Source: Trichinella spiralis (lineage: Eukaryota; Nematoda; Enoplea; Trichinellida; Trichinellidae). From it: a DNA stretch of 64,000 bases. Shown piece after piece: positions 26,664-39,000 of the stretch. The DNA is taken from contig CM012954.1 in the NCBI GenBank assembly GCA_000181795.3, positions 11,965,121 through 12,029,120 of the forward strand. Reading direction: 5' to 3'. Position numbers and translations under genes: made by a program. The first letter of the stretch is position 1; every line of letters starts with the position of its first letter. The notes beneath the pieces are model-generated. The model had not been told where the DNA came from. It did no database searches and worked only from the letters and a program-made list of their open reading frames with translations.

Positions 26664-26935
26664 AAGCTTTGAATATCAAAAAACTGACCATTCAAGAGAA
26701 TCCGAAATTCGACAAATAGAAAGCACTACAACGACAGCCATTAAAATTTAGGTTTGCGAAAACAAATGAAATTTATCACAACCACAACCAGTGAAATTTA
26801 GTCGCGCGACAACAAATAAAATTTACCACAACGACCACCACTAAAATTTAGTTGCGCTCATTGGCTTGAAAACCAATAAAATTTAAAGCCAATCAAATTT
26901 CGAGCGGCATGCCTTTGATGGCAAAAATGAGACTA
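26664..26935 (-). repeat. Right inverted arm of the foldback element
   Basis: Inverse copy of 25722-26013, about 20 bp shorter. It starts inside at AGCTTTGAATATCAAA, the complement of the inner edge of the left arm. Confidence 0.85.
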
Positions 26936-27198
26936 AACCGTTTGTGTGAATAATAAAATTGAATACGAACAAGTAAACAAATGAAAACTGTTTGCGGCGT
27001 GTATTGCACAATGTTGACAACTCTTTTCCAACATACGTTGTTCATTCTGTTGCTTCTTTTTTCTTTTCTTAACAAACAGTAATTGTGCTAATTTTGACTG
27101 CAATTAATTGGCTAATATTGAGCATGAATTTGAAATTTGTTTCAAAATTTACAACAAAATTAAATACTAGAAATAAAACGACAACAACGAAAGTTGAT

Positions 27199-27204
27199 TT
27201 TATT
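27199..27204 (-). terminator. Candidate poly(A) signal of hunchback
   Basis: This is the first canonical AATAAA on the minus strand that I can find downstream of the hunchback stop codon at 29255. It implies a 3' UTR of about 2.05 kb. Confidence 0.5.
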
Positions 27205-28510
27205 TTCTATTCTCGGTCAACCACCGAACAGCTGGCGCAAAGCATGGAATTGTAAAGAAATAGATCAGGGGACGGTTGCCATGTTGAGCATCTGCTTGAA
27301 AAGCAAGACTGTAACGATGACTGATCGTTGAAAAGTTGCTCCTTGCATGCCACGTGGGAGCATTGCAAGTGAACGATGAACTGATCAACAATATTGCCAT
27401 CCGTGGTATTATTAAGTCACAGTCTTTCCAGTGGTGAACCGTCAAGAGGAAATAAAGAAAAGAATTGAAGAAGAAAACAACGAAACAAAGAAATGAACAA
27501 ATTAACCGACAGACGATAGAGAAAGAGAGAGAAGGGGAGATGGAAAGATGAAAACAGAGATGAATGTTGAGAAAAAAGAAAAGAAAAAAGCAGACAAGTA
27601 GGAAAAGGAGGTGGGGACGAAAAATATGAAAGAAAAAAGAAAAGAAAGAGAGGCTTGTTGGGTAACGGAGGATCAGCGAAAACTCCCTGAACAGAGTCGA
27701 GGTAATCAGCGGTTGTACGCTGCAGTTATCAAAATAAAGCAAGCGTATTGAGGTACGGGCGACGGGAAAAATAAGAAAAAGAAAAAAAAAGATTAACTGA
27801 GAAATTTTTGTACAGGACAACTACACGTCACTCATTTTGGCGGATATGAGGTATGGGTGACGAGAATCACTCTTCACAACAAAAATATCAGGTAGAACCG
27901 AGACAGAGAATAACAGCAGAAAAATGGTAGATGGTGACGGTGGTGATGCTGCAAAACACAGAGAAAAAAGACAAAAAATACTGTCACATAAGAAATTGAA
28001 AAGTAAAAGCGTGAACAGACCCTGAAGAATATTAAAAGTCGACCGTGAGCAAGGTTGTTATCAACGCTCACGGGCGCTTGCACAGACGCAGAAGCACTGC
28101 AAAATAAATGTGAACAGTGCCACCGGAAAGGCAGGCGCAGGCCTGAGTAGTTAAAGAATAAAGAGAAAAAAGCAGAATATAATAATAGTAATGGAAAATG
28201 TTCAAAATGACAAATCACCAACATTGCACGAGTATCCTGACTAATACTACAAACGAGACGGGCGCTTCTAGAGGAAAAACAAACAAAAAATGAACAAAAA
28301 AGTGTGCATGAAAATACCGGCTTTTGTACAGCTCGACAACGCAATCCAATGTTAATAGTAGTAATAGTAGCAATAGTAATAATAGTAGTACTACTTCTAC
28401 TACTACTTATAACAGTCGTAGTACTTTCTATAGTAGTAGTAGTAGTAGTGGTAGTAGTAGTAGTAGTAGTAGTAGTACTAGTATTAGTATTGGTAGTAGT
28501 AGCAGCAGTG

Positions 28511-28543
<33 letters not shown>

Positions 28544-28630
28544 ACAGTAATTACAGTAATATCAGCAGGTGTTGTAATAATAATAATAATAATAAAAATA
28601 GAGGGAGGAGGAGGAGGGGGGGGGTTATAT

Positions 28631-28672
<42 letters not shown>

Positions 28673-29254
28673 TAGTAGCAGTAGTAGTAGAAGCAGCAAA
28701 AAAATGCAACAATAGACACATACACATTGAATGAAAGCAAATATAACAGATGCGCTTGTCTTACGCCCATAGTAAAGAAAGGGTGGCGATCGTTTATGCA
28801 AAATAAAACAGAACGGACAAAAAAAGAACGGCTATGCAATGCAATGGACAGAGAAACTCCTCCTGTGTTGTGAAAAAATTACATCAAAATTATGCGAAAA
28901 GGGCAGTTGCGTGACCACATCTAATTAAATACCAATTAGCGATGAAGCATTAGCTTGGTCAGCTGCTGCTTGGCATCTCTTTCAACAAGCTCGTGATTCA
29001 ACTCGGACAAAGAAAAATCACAAGGCCAGCTGAACAAAACATTCACAAAAATATTCAGAACCGGTGCAAGCACATGTGATCAGGAAAAGAAAAAACACAT
29101 CCATAACAGCGATTTCACGAACAGGATCACAAAGTGAATAGTTGAAATACATATGCGTAGTCAGCACTGAAAATGAATTAATAACAATTCAAAAAAAATA
29201 AAATGAATTAGAACATAAAAAAATATATGCGAAATACCATGAAAAATAGAAGTG
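27205..29254 (-). other. Presumed long 3' UTR of hunchback
   Basis: No AATAAA interrupts this stretch on the minus strand, and it has no domain-like coding frame; the long reading frames at 27200-27820 and 27874-28344 come from pyrimidine-biased sequence. It holds three UACCUC matches to the let-7 seed (27699-27704, 27749-27755, 27847-27853; the last two followed by A) and two UCAGGG matches to the lin-4/miR-125 seed (27684-27690 followed by A, 28020-28025). C. elegans hbl-1 is known to be repressed through its long 3' UTR by let-7-family and lin-4 microRNAs. The 3' UTR extent is an inference. Confidence 0.5.
28347..28700. repeat. Long (TAG)n/(CTA)n trinucleotide microsatellite with G-run
   Basis: About 350 bp of imperfect TAG/GTA units, split by a GGAGGAGG and poly-G tract near 28603-28624. 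It lies inside the presumed hunchback 3' UTR, where the transcript would carry CUA/UAC repeats and a C-run. Poly-Val and poly-Ser frames across it are artefacts. Confidence 0.95.
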
Positions 29255-32200
29255 TTACGGGTGAGGATCACGGGAAATATGCAAAAACATGGAAAGACGA
29301 TCTGAGTTCACCTGACCGCACATGTTGCATTTGAATGGATCGTTAAACGCGTGATAGCCCATGTGGATATTGTACATGACGCAATCTTTGAACGCGATCA
29401 AACAGTAATTGCAAACAAACGAGTTCGACCAATCTGTCGTCGTCTGACCAAGTCTTATAATTTCACTTTTCATATCTGACTGGTCAAATGACATGATTTC
29501 AGGAGTAGTGTTTTTCGCATAGCTGGAAGACTGACGCTGACTTTGCAACCGTTGCATCATTGACATCGTCGCAGCTCTGAAAACATTTAATAAAATACAT
29601 TGAACAAAGAAAATTTAAATTGAATTTGAACCAGATCAACTTTTCTGACAGAAACAACACAATAAAATAAAATGCAAACCTATTATATATTGATAAACTT
29701 ATTAGTTTTGTTTTCAATACGGCAAATCCATTAATTAAAAAAAAGAAAAAAAATGTAATCACAAATGTTTCTAATAATACCTCGGTCGACCAGTGATCTT
29801 CGAATCAGATTCATCTTCGTTTTCTTGTGCCGTGCTTCCAGTTTCAGGCATTGAAGCCCGACGAATTGTATCCACTGCATTACCATCGGTTGTCTCGCTT
29901 CCAGCGTAAGAGTCACCAGAATCAGACAGTCGACATTGCAACTTCATCGCGATCAAATCTAACTTGAACGCCTTACTCTTACGACGGCTACTCGATGAAC
30001 CAGCACTTTCCAACTGCTGTTGATGTGGTGGTGACTGTTCTGGCTGTTGCACAACAGCGTTTGTCTGCGTATCAGAATCAGATGGGGGCTTTTGGTCCAG
30101 CGACCACAAGCCAGCCGAAGGAGCATTTCCGTTCAGCGAAGCGGCCAGAGCTTCTTGACCTGCCAGAGCAGACATGAAATCAAAAACGGCTGGATCAGCT
30201 GTCGATGACGAAGATCCATTCGACCTGGACGAGTCACCTTCTGAAGGGAACGCACTACCAGCTGATAAATAATTCATCATGTGCAAAGTTTCCTTGTGTC
30301 CCTGCATGTGTTTGGCAAGTGAGTCTCGACTAGTTGCCACGTGATCACACCAGTGACATTTCTGCACCATCGATGGTGACATACTGGCACTACCTTGCAA
30401 CGGTGGCAAATATCCAGTCAACGGTGCCATCATTCTCGGCGTACTGCCAGTTGCAGCCATCGCTGCAGCCAATTGATCTTTCTGCTGATGCTGTTGTTGA
30501 GATACAGCCACTGCCTGAGCAAGCATGTTATTCTGAAAAACTTTCATCAGTGTAGCGTTCACCAGACCGCCCATACCGGCGGCTTCTAGATGACTTGTCT
30601 CCAACGGTGTGCCAGTAGCACTGACAGCTGGTGCCATGGTAGGGACCGTTGAAGCAGTGTCTGAGCCGGCAGAGCCGCGCTTTTGCCTAGGCCCTCGTCG
30701 ATTGCCGAACACATCAATTGCTACCGTACTGGCAGCGGTGCCATCCGGGTTGATCACTGTCGCCGCATTGTGACCATACTTTCGCAAATGAAGCTTCAAA
30801 CTGTGACAATACTTAGTCGCATACGTGCAATCCGCGCATCGATACTGGTAAAAGTTGGAATGGGATTTCATGTGACTGTTCAGCATCGACTTATTCACGC
30901 AGCTGTAGTTGCATTTGGTGCATTTGAAAGGCTTGGAATTGAAATGATTGCGAAGATGGTATTCCAGATGATGCTTGTACTCCGTGATGAACGGACACTT
31001 TGGACAAGCGAGCTGCTTGTCAGATTTGATATGCGTTCGCTGATGAATCCAAAAATCATTCTTCGAACTAGCAACAAACAAACACTGCTTGCAACGATAT
31101 GTCTTGGGTCTCGAAGAACCGCTACCACTGCCACTACCAGAAGATGGCTGGACAGTGAATGAACTGACATCTGTCGTCGGACTGACTGAAAGCAACGGCT
31201 GTTGACTCTGTTGCTGCTGATGTTGATTTTGTTGTTGTTGTTGTTGTTGCTGCTGCTGCTGGCAGTTAATGACAGACTGCAAGTGCACCTCAAACGCTTC
31301 CTTTTCTGATTGAAAATTTTCTTGACTCCCTTGATCGACCAGTGAATCAGATGACACTGAACCATCTGCACCACCGTTGACACTGTCCGCCGCACCGGCA
31401 ACGCCAGACGATGAGTCGTCAGACGTTGGCTGGGTGTGAAATTGCTTCATGTGACGTTTCAATCGACCCTCAGTTCGACTGGTGTAATCGCAGATGTCAC
31501 ACTTGTGATCAGCATGCGTGTTCATGTGTGAATTGAAGTGGAATTTCGACTCATTGCTGAAACCGCAAATGTGACAAATGTACGTTGTTGCACCAGTCTT
31601 TTCATTCATTATAGAATAATGTTGCATGATCGAGCTGCCGTCCGGAGGGCTGTTATTAGATCCACTCTCCGGTGGACTCATCTGCGGCACCGGGTTCATC
31701 TCACCTACAACAGGGTACATGTAGTTTTAGTTTTGCTCTTTTGTGAACAATTTACACTTTCAATAACCATTACCTTCACACTACCAGCACAACAACAACA
31801 ACAATACACACACACACACACATCTATATGTATATATTTTTATTTATTTATTTATTTATTATTTTACTTATTTTTATTTATATATTTCTTAGAAATTTCT
31901 ACACACTCAACTAAAGATGTTTTTCACAAAATTAGCCAAAAATATTATAAATATAAGATAAATTATAAAAGTACAAGATTTACAGTAAAAAACATGTTTA
32001 AAAACTGTCACTAATAAAACAAACGCCAGTCAGTCGTCTTCTGAAATTAATTGCAACTTGCAAAGAAACTTTCTCACCTATCACAAAAATTGAAAAGTAA
32101 AATACACGCAACGTAAATTGTGACGACAAAGAAAAATACCAGTGTTTCAATAGAAAAGTTTTCTAGTTAACAGGACCATGAAGAATTAATTCACTGTCAA

Positions 32201-32978
32201 AAATAAAAACGTCGCAATTTTTCCGAAGGTCAACTATTGAACAAATGCAAATCTGTACAAATTATTAATCATTGTTGCTGTGGGCAAAAAAGTGAAAACC
32301 AATGTGTGAGTTAGAAGTTCGCGTTCTCTCACTCTTCTAATTTTTAAACTTTAAACAATATTTTATTTTTTACGGATGAAAAATACATTAAATTTCTGTT
32401 TTTCTCTCAAGTTTAAAAACCTGTTCATCATGACTATCAATTTGTCGAAGAAAAAACGTTTTCGACTTTTCGACAGCTTCATTTTTCATTATCAAAATGC
32501 CCATTTGACAGTTTCAAAGACAACAATCAAGTCTACGTTATCGCTTATAAAATTTCAAATAAAATCTTTCTAAATCACATATGCAGATGATTCGTGTTTT
32601 GAAATAAAAATCGATCAAAAAAATATTTGAAAATTTAAGCGTGCGCATCATTCACTTGTACTGTAGCAATGCACAACCGTTCGAATTTTAGCAATATTCA
32701 GAAGTTTGGCACTTTTCAAATGCTTCAAAAATTTAAAAAGAAAATGAACACAATTCTTTACAACAATGCTAGAGAACTGATGCAAAATTAAATAATTTTG
32801 ATTGCACGTACAGACCTTACGTTGTCAGAATAAAAAAAAATCTCAACAGATTTACAATTTGACTTTTTATAATGAATTTCATTTAAATAAACAAATTAAG
32901 AAAAAAATAAAAATTACTCTCATAAAAAGATCAAACTTACAATGACTACTTCTGCAATTTAAAAGGTATATATATATA

Positions 32979-33009
<31 letters not shown>

Positions 33010-36000
33010 TATTTCTAGTGTAACGAATAATGAATAATAGTATATTTTCCTCAGAAATGTCTTTCTAAACTATGAAAATGGAAAACAAAATTAGAAATAT
33101 CAAAATAAAACTACATTATGCCCAACCATTTTTCTGTCACTGTAAAGCTGTGACAGCTGATCAAAGTTGATCAAAATGATCTCAATGATCAAGACATTTG
33201 CTTAGACTATTTATTATTATTACTGTTGTTTTCCTAATAAGTGATTAATGATACAGTAATGATTATAAAAATAATGTCAAATCAAAAAACAAAGAAAAAA
33301 AACAATTATTACTTGGAAAAGTCCATCGTCGCACCATAGAATTGCTGAAATCAAACGACTGATCAGCATCTGTAGCCGTGGTCTCAGACATACATTCAGC
33401 GTCGTCCATGTCAGGTGATGGTGCTGAGTCGACACCGCCGGTCATCACTGTATCGTTGCTGCAGTCCAAACTAGCAGATGTGGTACTGTCGTTTGAAGTT
33501 CGCCGAGTTGAATCGACAGCAACAGCAATGGAGCTCTTGCCAGCACTACCCAACACTGACGATGTGGTCTCATCAACGTCCATCGTGTCCGCTGGCATTG
33601 CTGCCACTACTGTGGGCGCATGTTCAGAACTGATTTCATCTTTGACGTTTGAATCACCGCCATGCTCAGCCAGCATGCTCGACTTGATTTTCAATATCAA
33701 ACGTGTTGCCTCAGTTGTGCCACTGTTAGCACCTACTAAATGTTCATCACTACCGTCTAGCGATGTTGTTTCACTTTTGAAAGTCGTCGTTTCAGCTGGA
33801 TTTGGTGAAAATAGCATTGACGAATATCCCAAAGTTGGATGAGCAATCGAAGATCGATTCTGTTGTGGTGCTAAATTGCGGTACACGTCCACGTTCAACG
33901 GATTGAACGGAGAAACCGACTGCTGTGTTTGTACAGTTTGGAACTGTTTCGATTGGAGCAATGAAGCGGTGGCACCGTAAGCAGATTCTTGCTGTTGCTG
34001 AACCGTCACTGCTGCTTCAGAGCCATTCGGACTAGAAGAAGACTGCGTCGACTGTACTCCGGTTGTACCGCTGGACATGTTTGTCTTGACGACATTGGCC
34101 AGTGAAGTTGAGTCTTCATCATCGCCCACCTCTGGCTGACTAGTACCACCGTCATGAGGTAAGCTGAACTTGGAACCAAGCCAAGCACCCTGAGCGTCAT
34201 TGGGCGCTGAATCGCCAGCACTATTCTTCACCGTCGCCGGCATGTAATATGAAGTGGGATCGAATCTGGGCAACGAGCCTGACGTTGCGCAGCTACTGTT
34301 AGATCCAGCGTGTTGAACGACCGGTGACGAAAATGCCGAAGCGACCATGCCTACAGGCATTACCTGAGAGCCGGCCTGGGCCGACCAAATTTGTCGTCCC
34401 GTAGCACCAACCTGCATCGTTTGAAACGACGGCAATGAGCCTCCATAACTGACACGATTCGGATCAAAGCTTTCCTGACTTTCAGAGCAAACTGGCGCCA
34501 CTGGGCTCATTGCAGCAGAAGTTTTCGAAGCAAACGACCCTGCCATATTACCAGGTGAAAGCTGTGAGTTACCAGCAGGTGCCGGCGCAGCGCCTCCGGC
34601 CGCTGGTACAAAATTCCACGGCTTATCAGTCATAAGAAACGGCGGAACGCATGAGCCATACTGAGAAAGGTTTCCTGAGATATTGGCCGCTGACATTTGC
34701 ACCGCTATCTGAAATATACAAACAAAATGAATAAATATTTATATATTAATTAACCATGTAACATAAATTTGTATACTTTTAGTTTTCAATTTTGCATTTT
34801 CATTGGCATAATTTAAAGAAAAATTTAGTGTGGAGCAATTTTAAGCAAGACTGAAGTGAAAACCAGCCCCAAAAAATGAGCAAACAGCTATTTAAAGTGC
34901 ACAAAGAAAACAGAACAAGAAAAGCACTGCAATAAGCAACGTCAAAAATTTCTGGTCATTTTCATCAGTTACAAAAATAAGACACACAGTCAAAAGAAAA
35001 AAGGCAAGTTCCCATGGCAGTAAGAAGCAAAAACTGTACTTCAATCAGCTAATTAAGTTATAGAAGAGAAAGAGATTCTCGTGCTAATCATGAAATAAGT
35101 TAACCATTACTTACTGTATATTTAACAGCTTGAACTAGCACAAATAAAACTCAAGAGACAACAAAGGCGTGACTTTTTTGCTTTTGATGAAGCGCCCAGA
35201 ATGTAAAAGATATGCACATAGCAGTGGAACAAAATTTTCACTCTAATCAGCCTCCTATACGAAAACAAGCCAGGGTCATTTTCGGCTGAACGTCATCAGT
35301 CATAATTCTCAATTTCAGATCTCTGACGTTGTTTTAGATGAAGAAAACGCGGTCGTTTAATTTTTCCCATTTCATGCACCTTTCGAAAACAACGTAGAAG
35401 ATCCAGTTTTCCGCTCTAACTATACTATAACAGCTGCACAAATATTTCAGCCAGTTGGGTAGGGATCTTGCGGTGCACCTCGCTCACGCCCATTTTGACG
35501 CATGATTTGAACTCCCGTTGCGTTGTACAGTTTGTAAGTTTGTAAGTGAAAAAAAACAACAACAATCAAAAACAAATTGAAAATAACAATTTCCCAATAA
35601 AATGCTTTAAAAAATTCGAACAAACAAACAAACAAACAAAGCACAATGGAACGCATTCAAAAGTGCAATTAATACTAGTGAACGTCATTCTGACCAACCA
35701 GCGTGCAGCGCTGGTTGGAAAACAGTAAATTAACCAATCAAATTATAAAGCTGCGCAATGGCCAGAAATAGACAACGAAAGAAAGCGTTTCTCAATATCA
35801 CGCAAAGACCAAAATGCAGAAAACGTAATCGATGGAGAAGAGGAATAAAATATGATTGCACTCGTTCAACACGCGTTGCGTGTAAACAGCTGGCAGGTTG
35901 CCAGGGAAATCCCTGGCGCCTTTGGATGCAACAACAATGCACTTCGTTCATCAACAAAACAAAATTTATTCGCTTCACGGTTGTCTTTGCTACTCAGTTT

Positions 36001-39000
36001 TTAAAAGCCAATTTTCTCAGCCCAACAACAATAACACGCTTGCACTTTACTGGTGTCATCAACTGTTAACATTTTCAATGAATAAAAATTATCTTCATGA
36101 AAACAGTTTCAAGCCATGTGATACTGATCAAAAATATTATTCAAAAAAAAAGAAAAAAAAGTTAATTAACTTGTTCCATTATTACGTGCACGCTAATTGA
36201 AAAATCACGATGTCACAGTGCGTGTTTATTTGTCTAAGCTTGTTGCGTGCTTTGCAATTTTATTTGTTTATTCAACTGATTGCAGTAATAAGTATTGCGC
36301 TCTCTGTGAAACGCCGCCATTTACTAAATATGAGCATTTATGATCGCTACACACGTTTTCCCACCCTAGCTGTGCGCAAAAACTACCCCCATTATCAAGT
36401 GCTTTCTGTTTGTTCGATGAGCCAGTTCTGTTTGCATCCCTCGCAAACTCTTACATTGGTGCTTTTTACATACATAGCAGTACAGAAGCAACAAAATACA
36501 CTTCGATTAACAAACAGTAAACAATTCATTGTTGTCAACTGTGATATTTGCTCAAGTTCAGTGACCCACCTCCTCTCCTGAATCTTTCACCGTCGAACCA
36601 GAGAAAAAAACAAGCGAAAACTAAACATACTATAAAAATAATAGGAAAAAGGAGAGTTGTACTTAAAATCAGTATGCTTTAAAATCACATCCATTGCTGT
36701 CTGCTCAGCCATAGTTAAGCTAATTAATGAAGAACAAAAAAAAGCAAACTGTTTTTTATAAAATGTAAAAAAAACAGTTAATTTATTCATTTTTTTCATC
36801 ATTTTTATGCACACACACATTGGGCATTCCATTCCCTAGCAGTAAACATTACTACTTACGCGGTAAAAGATAGAATAAGCTTCTATAAAAAGTAAACGGT
36901 AGATTGTAAGCGGTAATTTCAAAAAAGAAAGCTCAACAAAAATAAATAAAGTTGGAAATGAATCAATGATCAGCTGCAAGAATCAGTTTTTGCAAACAGG
37001 TGCGACCGGTAAAAGCAGAATGGTGGGGGTGGGGTGTAGTAGTGTATGAGATGAGTACGCGGGCAGGGCAAAGATCGATACAAATCACCTTCTACAAAGT
37101 CTGCCACTAATTAACAACTGTAAAGTGTGTGTCGTCGATATACGAAAATTTCAATCAATCGCCAGTAGAAGGACAAACAAGCTGCGTATTATTGTATTGA
37201 AAAGAAACATGCGGCCGGTCAGTCGAGGCTGGACATCAGCCCTGACTGACCGCAAGCGACGGTCGTCAAGCGTCATTCATTCATTTGTCATTACTGCCGG
37301 ACAACGCAATCAAAATCGCAAACCGAGAAAAGCTTTCCCCCCGGTTTATATAAAGCAAAGCACAAACGCAGCCGTGTATTTCCAAGATTAAAACGACGCC
37401 AGCATTATTATTAGCGGGGTAACCCTGACAACAAGCTAACAAACGCAACCACCGGATATAAACAACGTCCGCCTAAGCTGAAACAGTCACTCTCCTCCCA
37501 CAACTGGGTAAACAAAAACAAAATTCCGCCTGGAGTAAAAATTCAATTTCAAACAGAAAACACTGAATATCAACAACTGTCCGAGCTTGGACGAACAACA
37601 CTTTGCTTTTCGATTGCACAAATCCAATACTACTGCACAACAGCAGGCAAATTGATCATTTTAAAATTGCACGTTCCTTTTAAATACTTCAAAATGAAAT
37701 AGAGCAAACGAAACAAAGCAAAAAGAAACCTTTTCCCCTAATTATCTTTGCATAGCAGCTGGTTATTTTTTAACAAACAAATGAATAAATAAACAAATAA
37801 ATAATGTCTGAGTTTAAATAATTTCCAAGCAAGTGCGGAAATCAGTGGAGCAAGACCCGAGTGTTCGCACGCGCAAGCGAGTTTCCCCCGCAGAGGATCC
37901 ATCCACACGTGCCGTTGGCCAGCTATCATCTATTTAATTGATGATTTCCAACGAACAATGGAATCTGCTACTTTGACAGATGAATGAAAGAACGGAACTG
38001 GCTGACGTTTCCGTTGAACACGTGTGTTGCAAGTCGCACACACAAACGCGCACACACGATTCCCTTGCAATGAGGCTATTTGAAATTTTCCTCATTTATT
38101 GCATGTTTTTTCTCCTTTTTCCATTCGCTCAACTTTGCCTCACTTGTCAGACCAATCGAATCCAAGCTTCGAGCCAAACAACAACTGGCATGCGTTGAGT
38201 GGTAGTTACGCGTGACCATTGCTCCCATTCATCGCAAAATGCAACAACAGCAGCTATTCATTCTTGAACGACCGCTTTGTAGAAATAAATTATCTAGCTA
38301 ACAAGCATATGAAAACGTTGAAAAAAAAACCCTCAACGTCTTCAACTCGCCTTCTTCACTCTCTCCCTCTCTCTTTCGGCTTTCAATTCTATCAATCCAA
38401 CTAACTACCTCCTCTGAACTAACTAGTCAGTTAGCTAAAGAAACCGACACTCCTGAAAAGCTATTTTCACTTTCGTTCCGCAAAAGCATTCCTGCTGAAA
38501 AAGCATTTTTCACCACATCTCTCTCTGCCTTGGAAAGTTTCACAAAATTGCTATCATGCTATTTGTTTGACAGCAATAATAAAAGAAAAAAAACTTCATT
38601 CTTTTTTAATGATTTGCCGTTAAAAAAACCTTAGATAATTCAATGCTTGTTTGTTTGTTTAATACGTTTTGAAACATTATCAATGCCTTAAACTTGAAAA
38701 AACAACTACCACTGTCCAGTGTTAATCGACAACAATAAATGAATGACAAGCCAACATTCATAATAGCTTGTTTTTCGCAATTTTTAGAAATTCAATTGGC
38801 TCATTACTTTTTCTACTCATTCAAAAATAGCTCACAACGACTAAATAAATCGATCGATAAATACTTTCAACACTACGATGAGATGTGGCTTTGCAAAAAT
38901 TAATGCATAACAAAAAAACATGTTTGAATAACTTGAAAAATTTTTTGTCAATGATGAAAAAATTAAAAAAAAGCAGTGCCAACAACAGCATATTGCTTCG

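Larger units (their letters stand above)
25722..26935. mobile_element. Foldback/MITE-like element with long inverted arms
   Basis: The left arm (25722-26013) and the right arm (26664-26935) are inverted copies of each other with scattered mismatches and small indels. Outer ends read TAGACTCATTTTTGCCATC and, on the other strand, TAGTCTCATTTTTGCCATC, so a TA dinucleotide flanks both ends, as in Tc1/mariner-type target duplications. Each arm is made of about 50-bp tandem subunits of the form AAATTTCACTGGTTGTNG followed by TTGTGATGAATTTYATTTG. The 0.65-kb AT-rich centre contains no transposase reading frame, so the element is non-autonomous. The family name is unknown to me. Confidence 0.85.

Noticed and set aside
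27200-27820. 206-codon minus-strand reading frame
   Set aside because: Mostly Phe/Leu/Ser from a pyrimidine-rich strand, lies between the hunchback stop and the first AATAAA, and resembles no protein. Better explained as 3' UTR.
28304-28734. Poly-Val and poly-Ser reading frames
   Set aside because: Translation of a TAG trinucleotide microsatellite.
30683-31401. 159- and 168-codon frames overlapping the hunchback finger exon
   Set aside because: Other-frame shadows of the zinc-finger coding exon.
35758-36581. Plus-strand frames of 103 and 123 codons
   Set aside because: No domains, no codon bias and no supporting splice context; inside the first hunchback intron.
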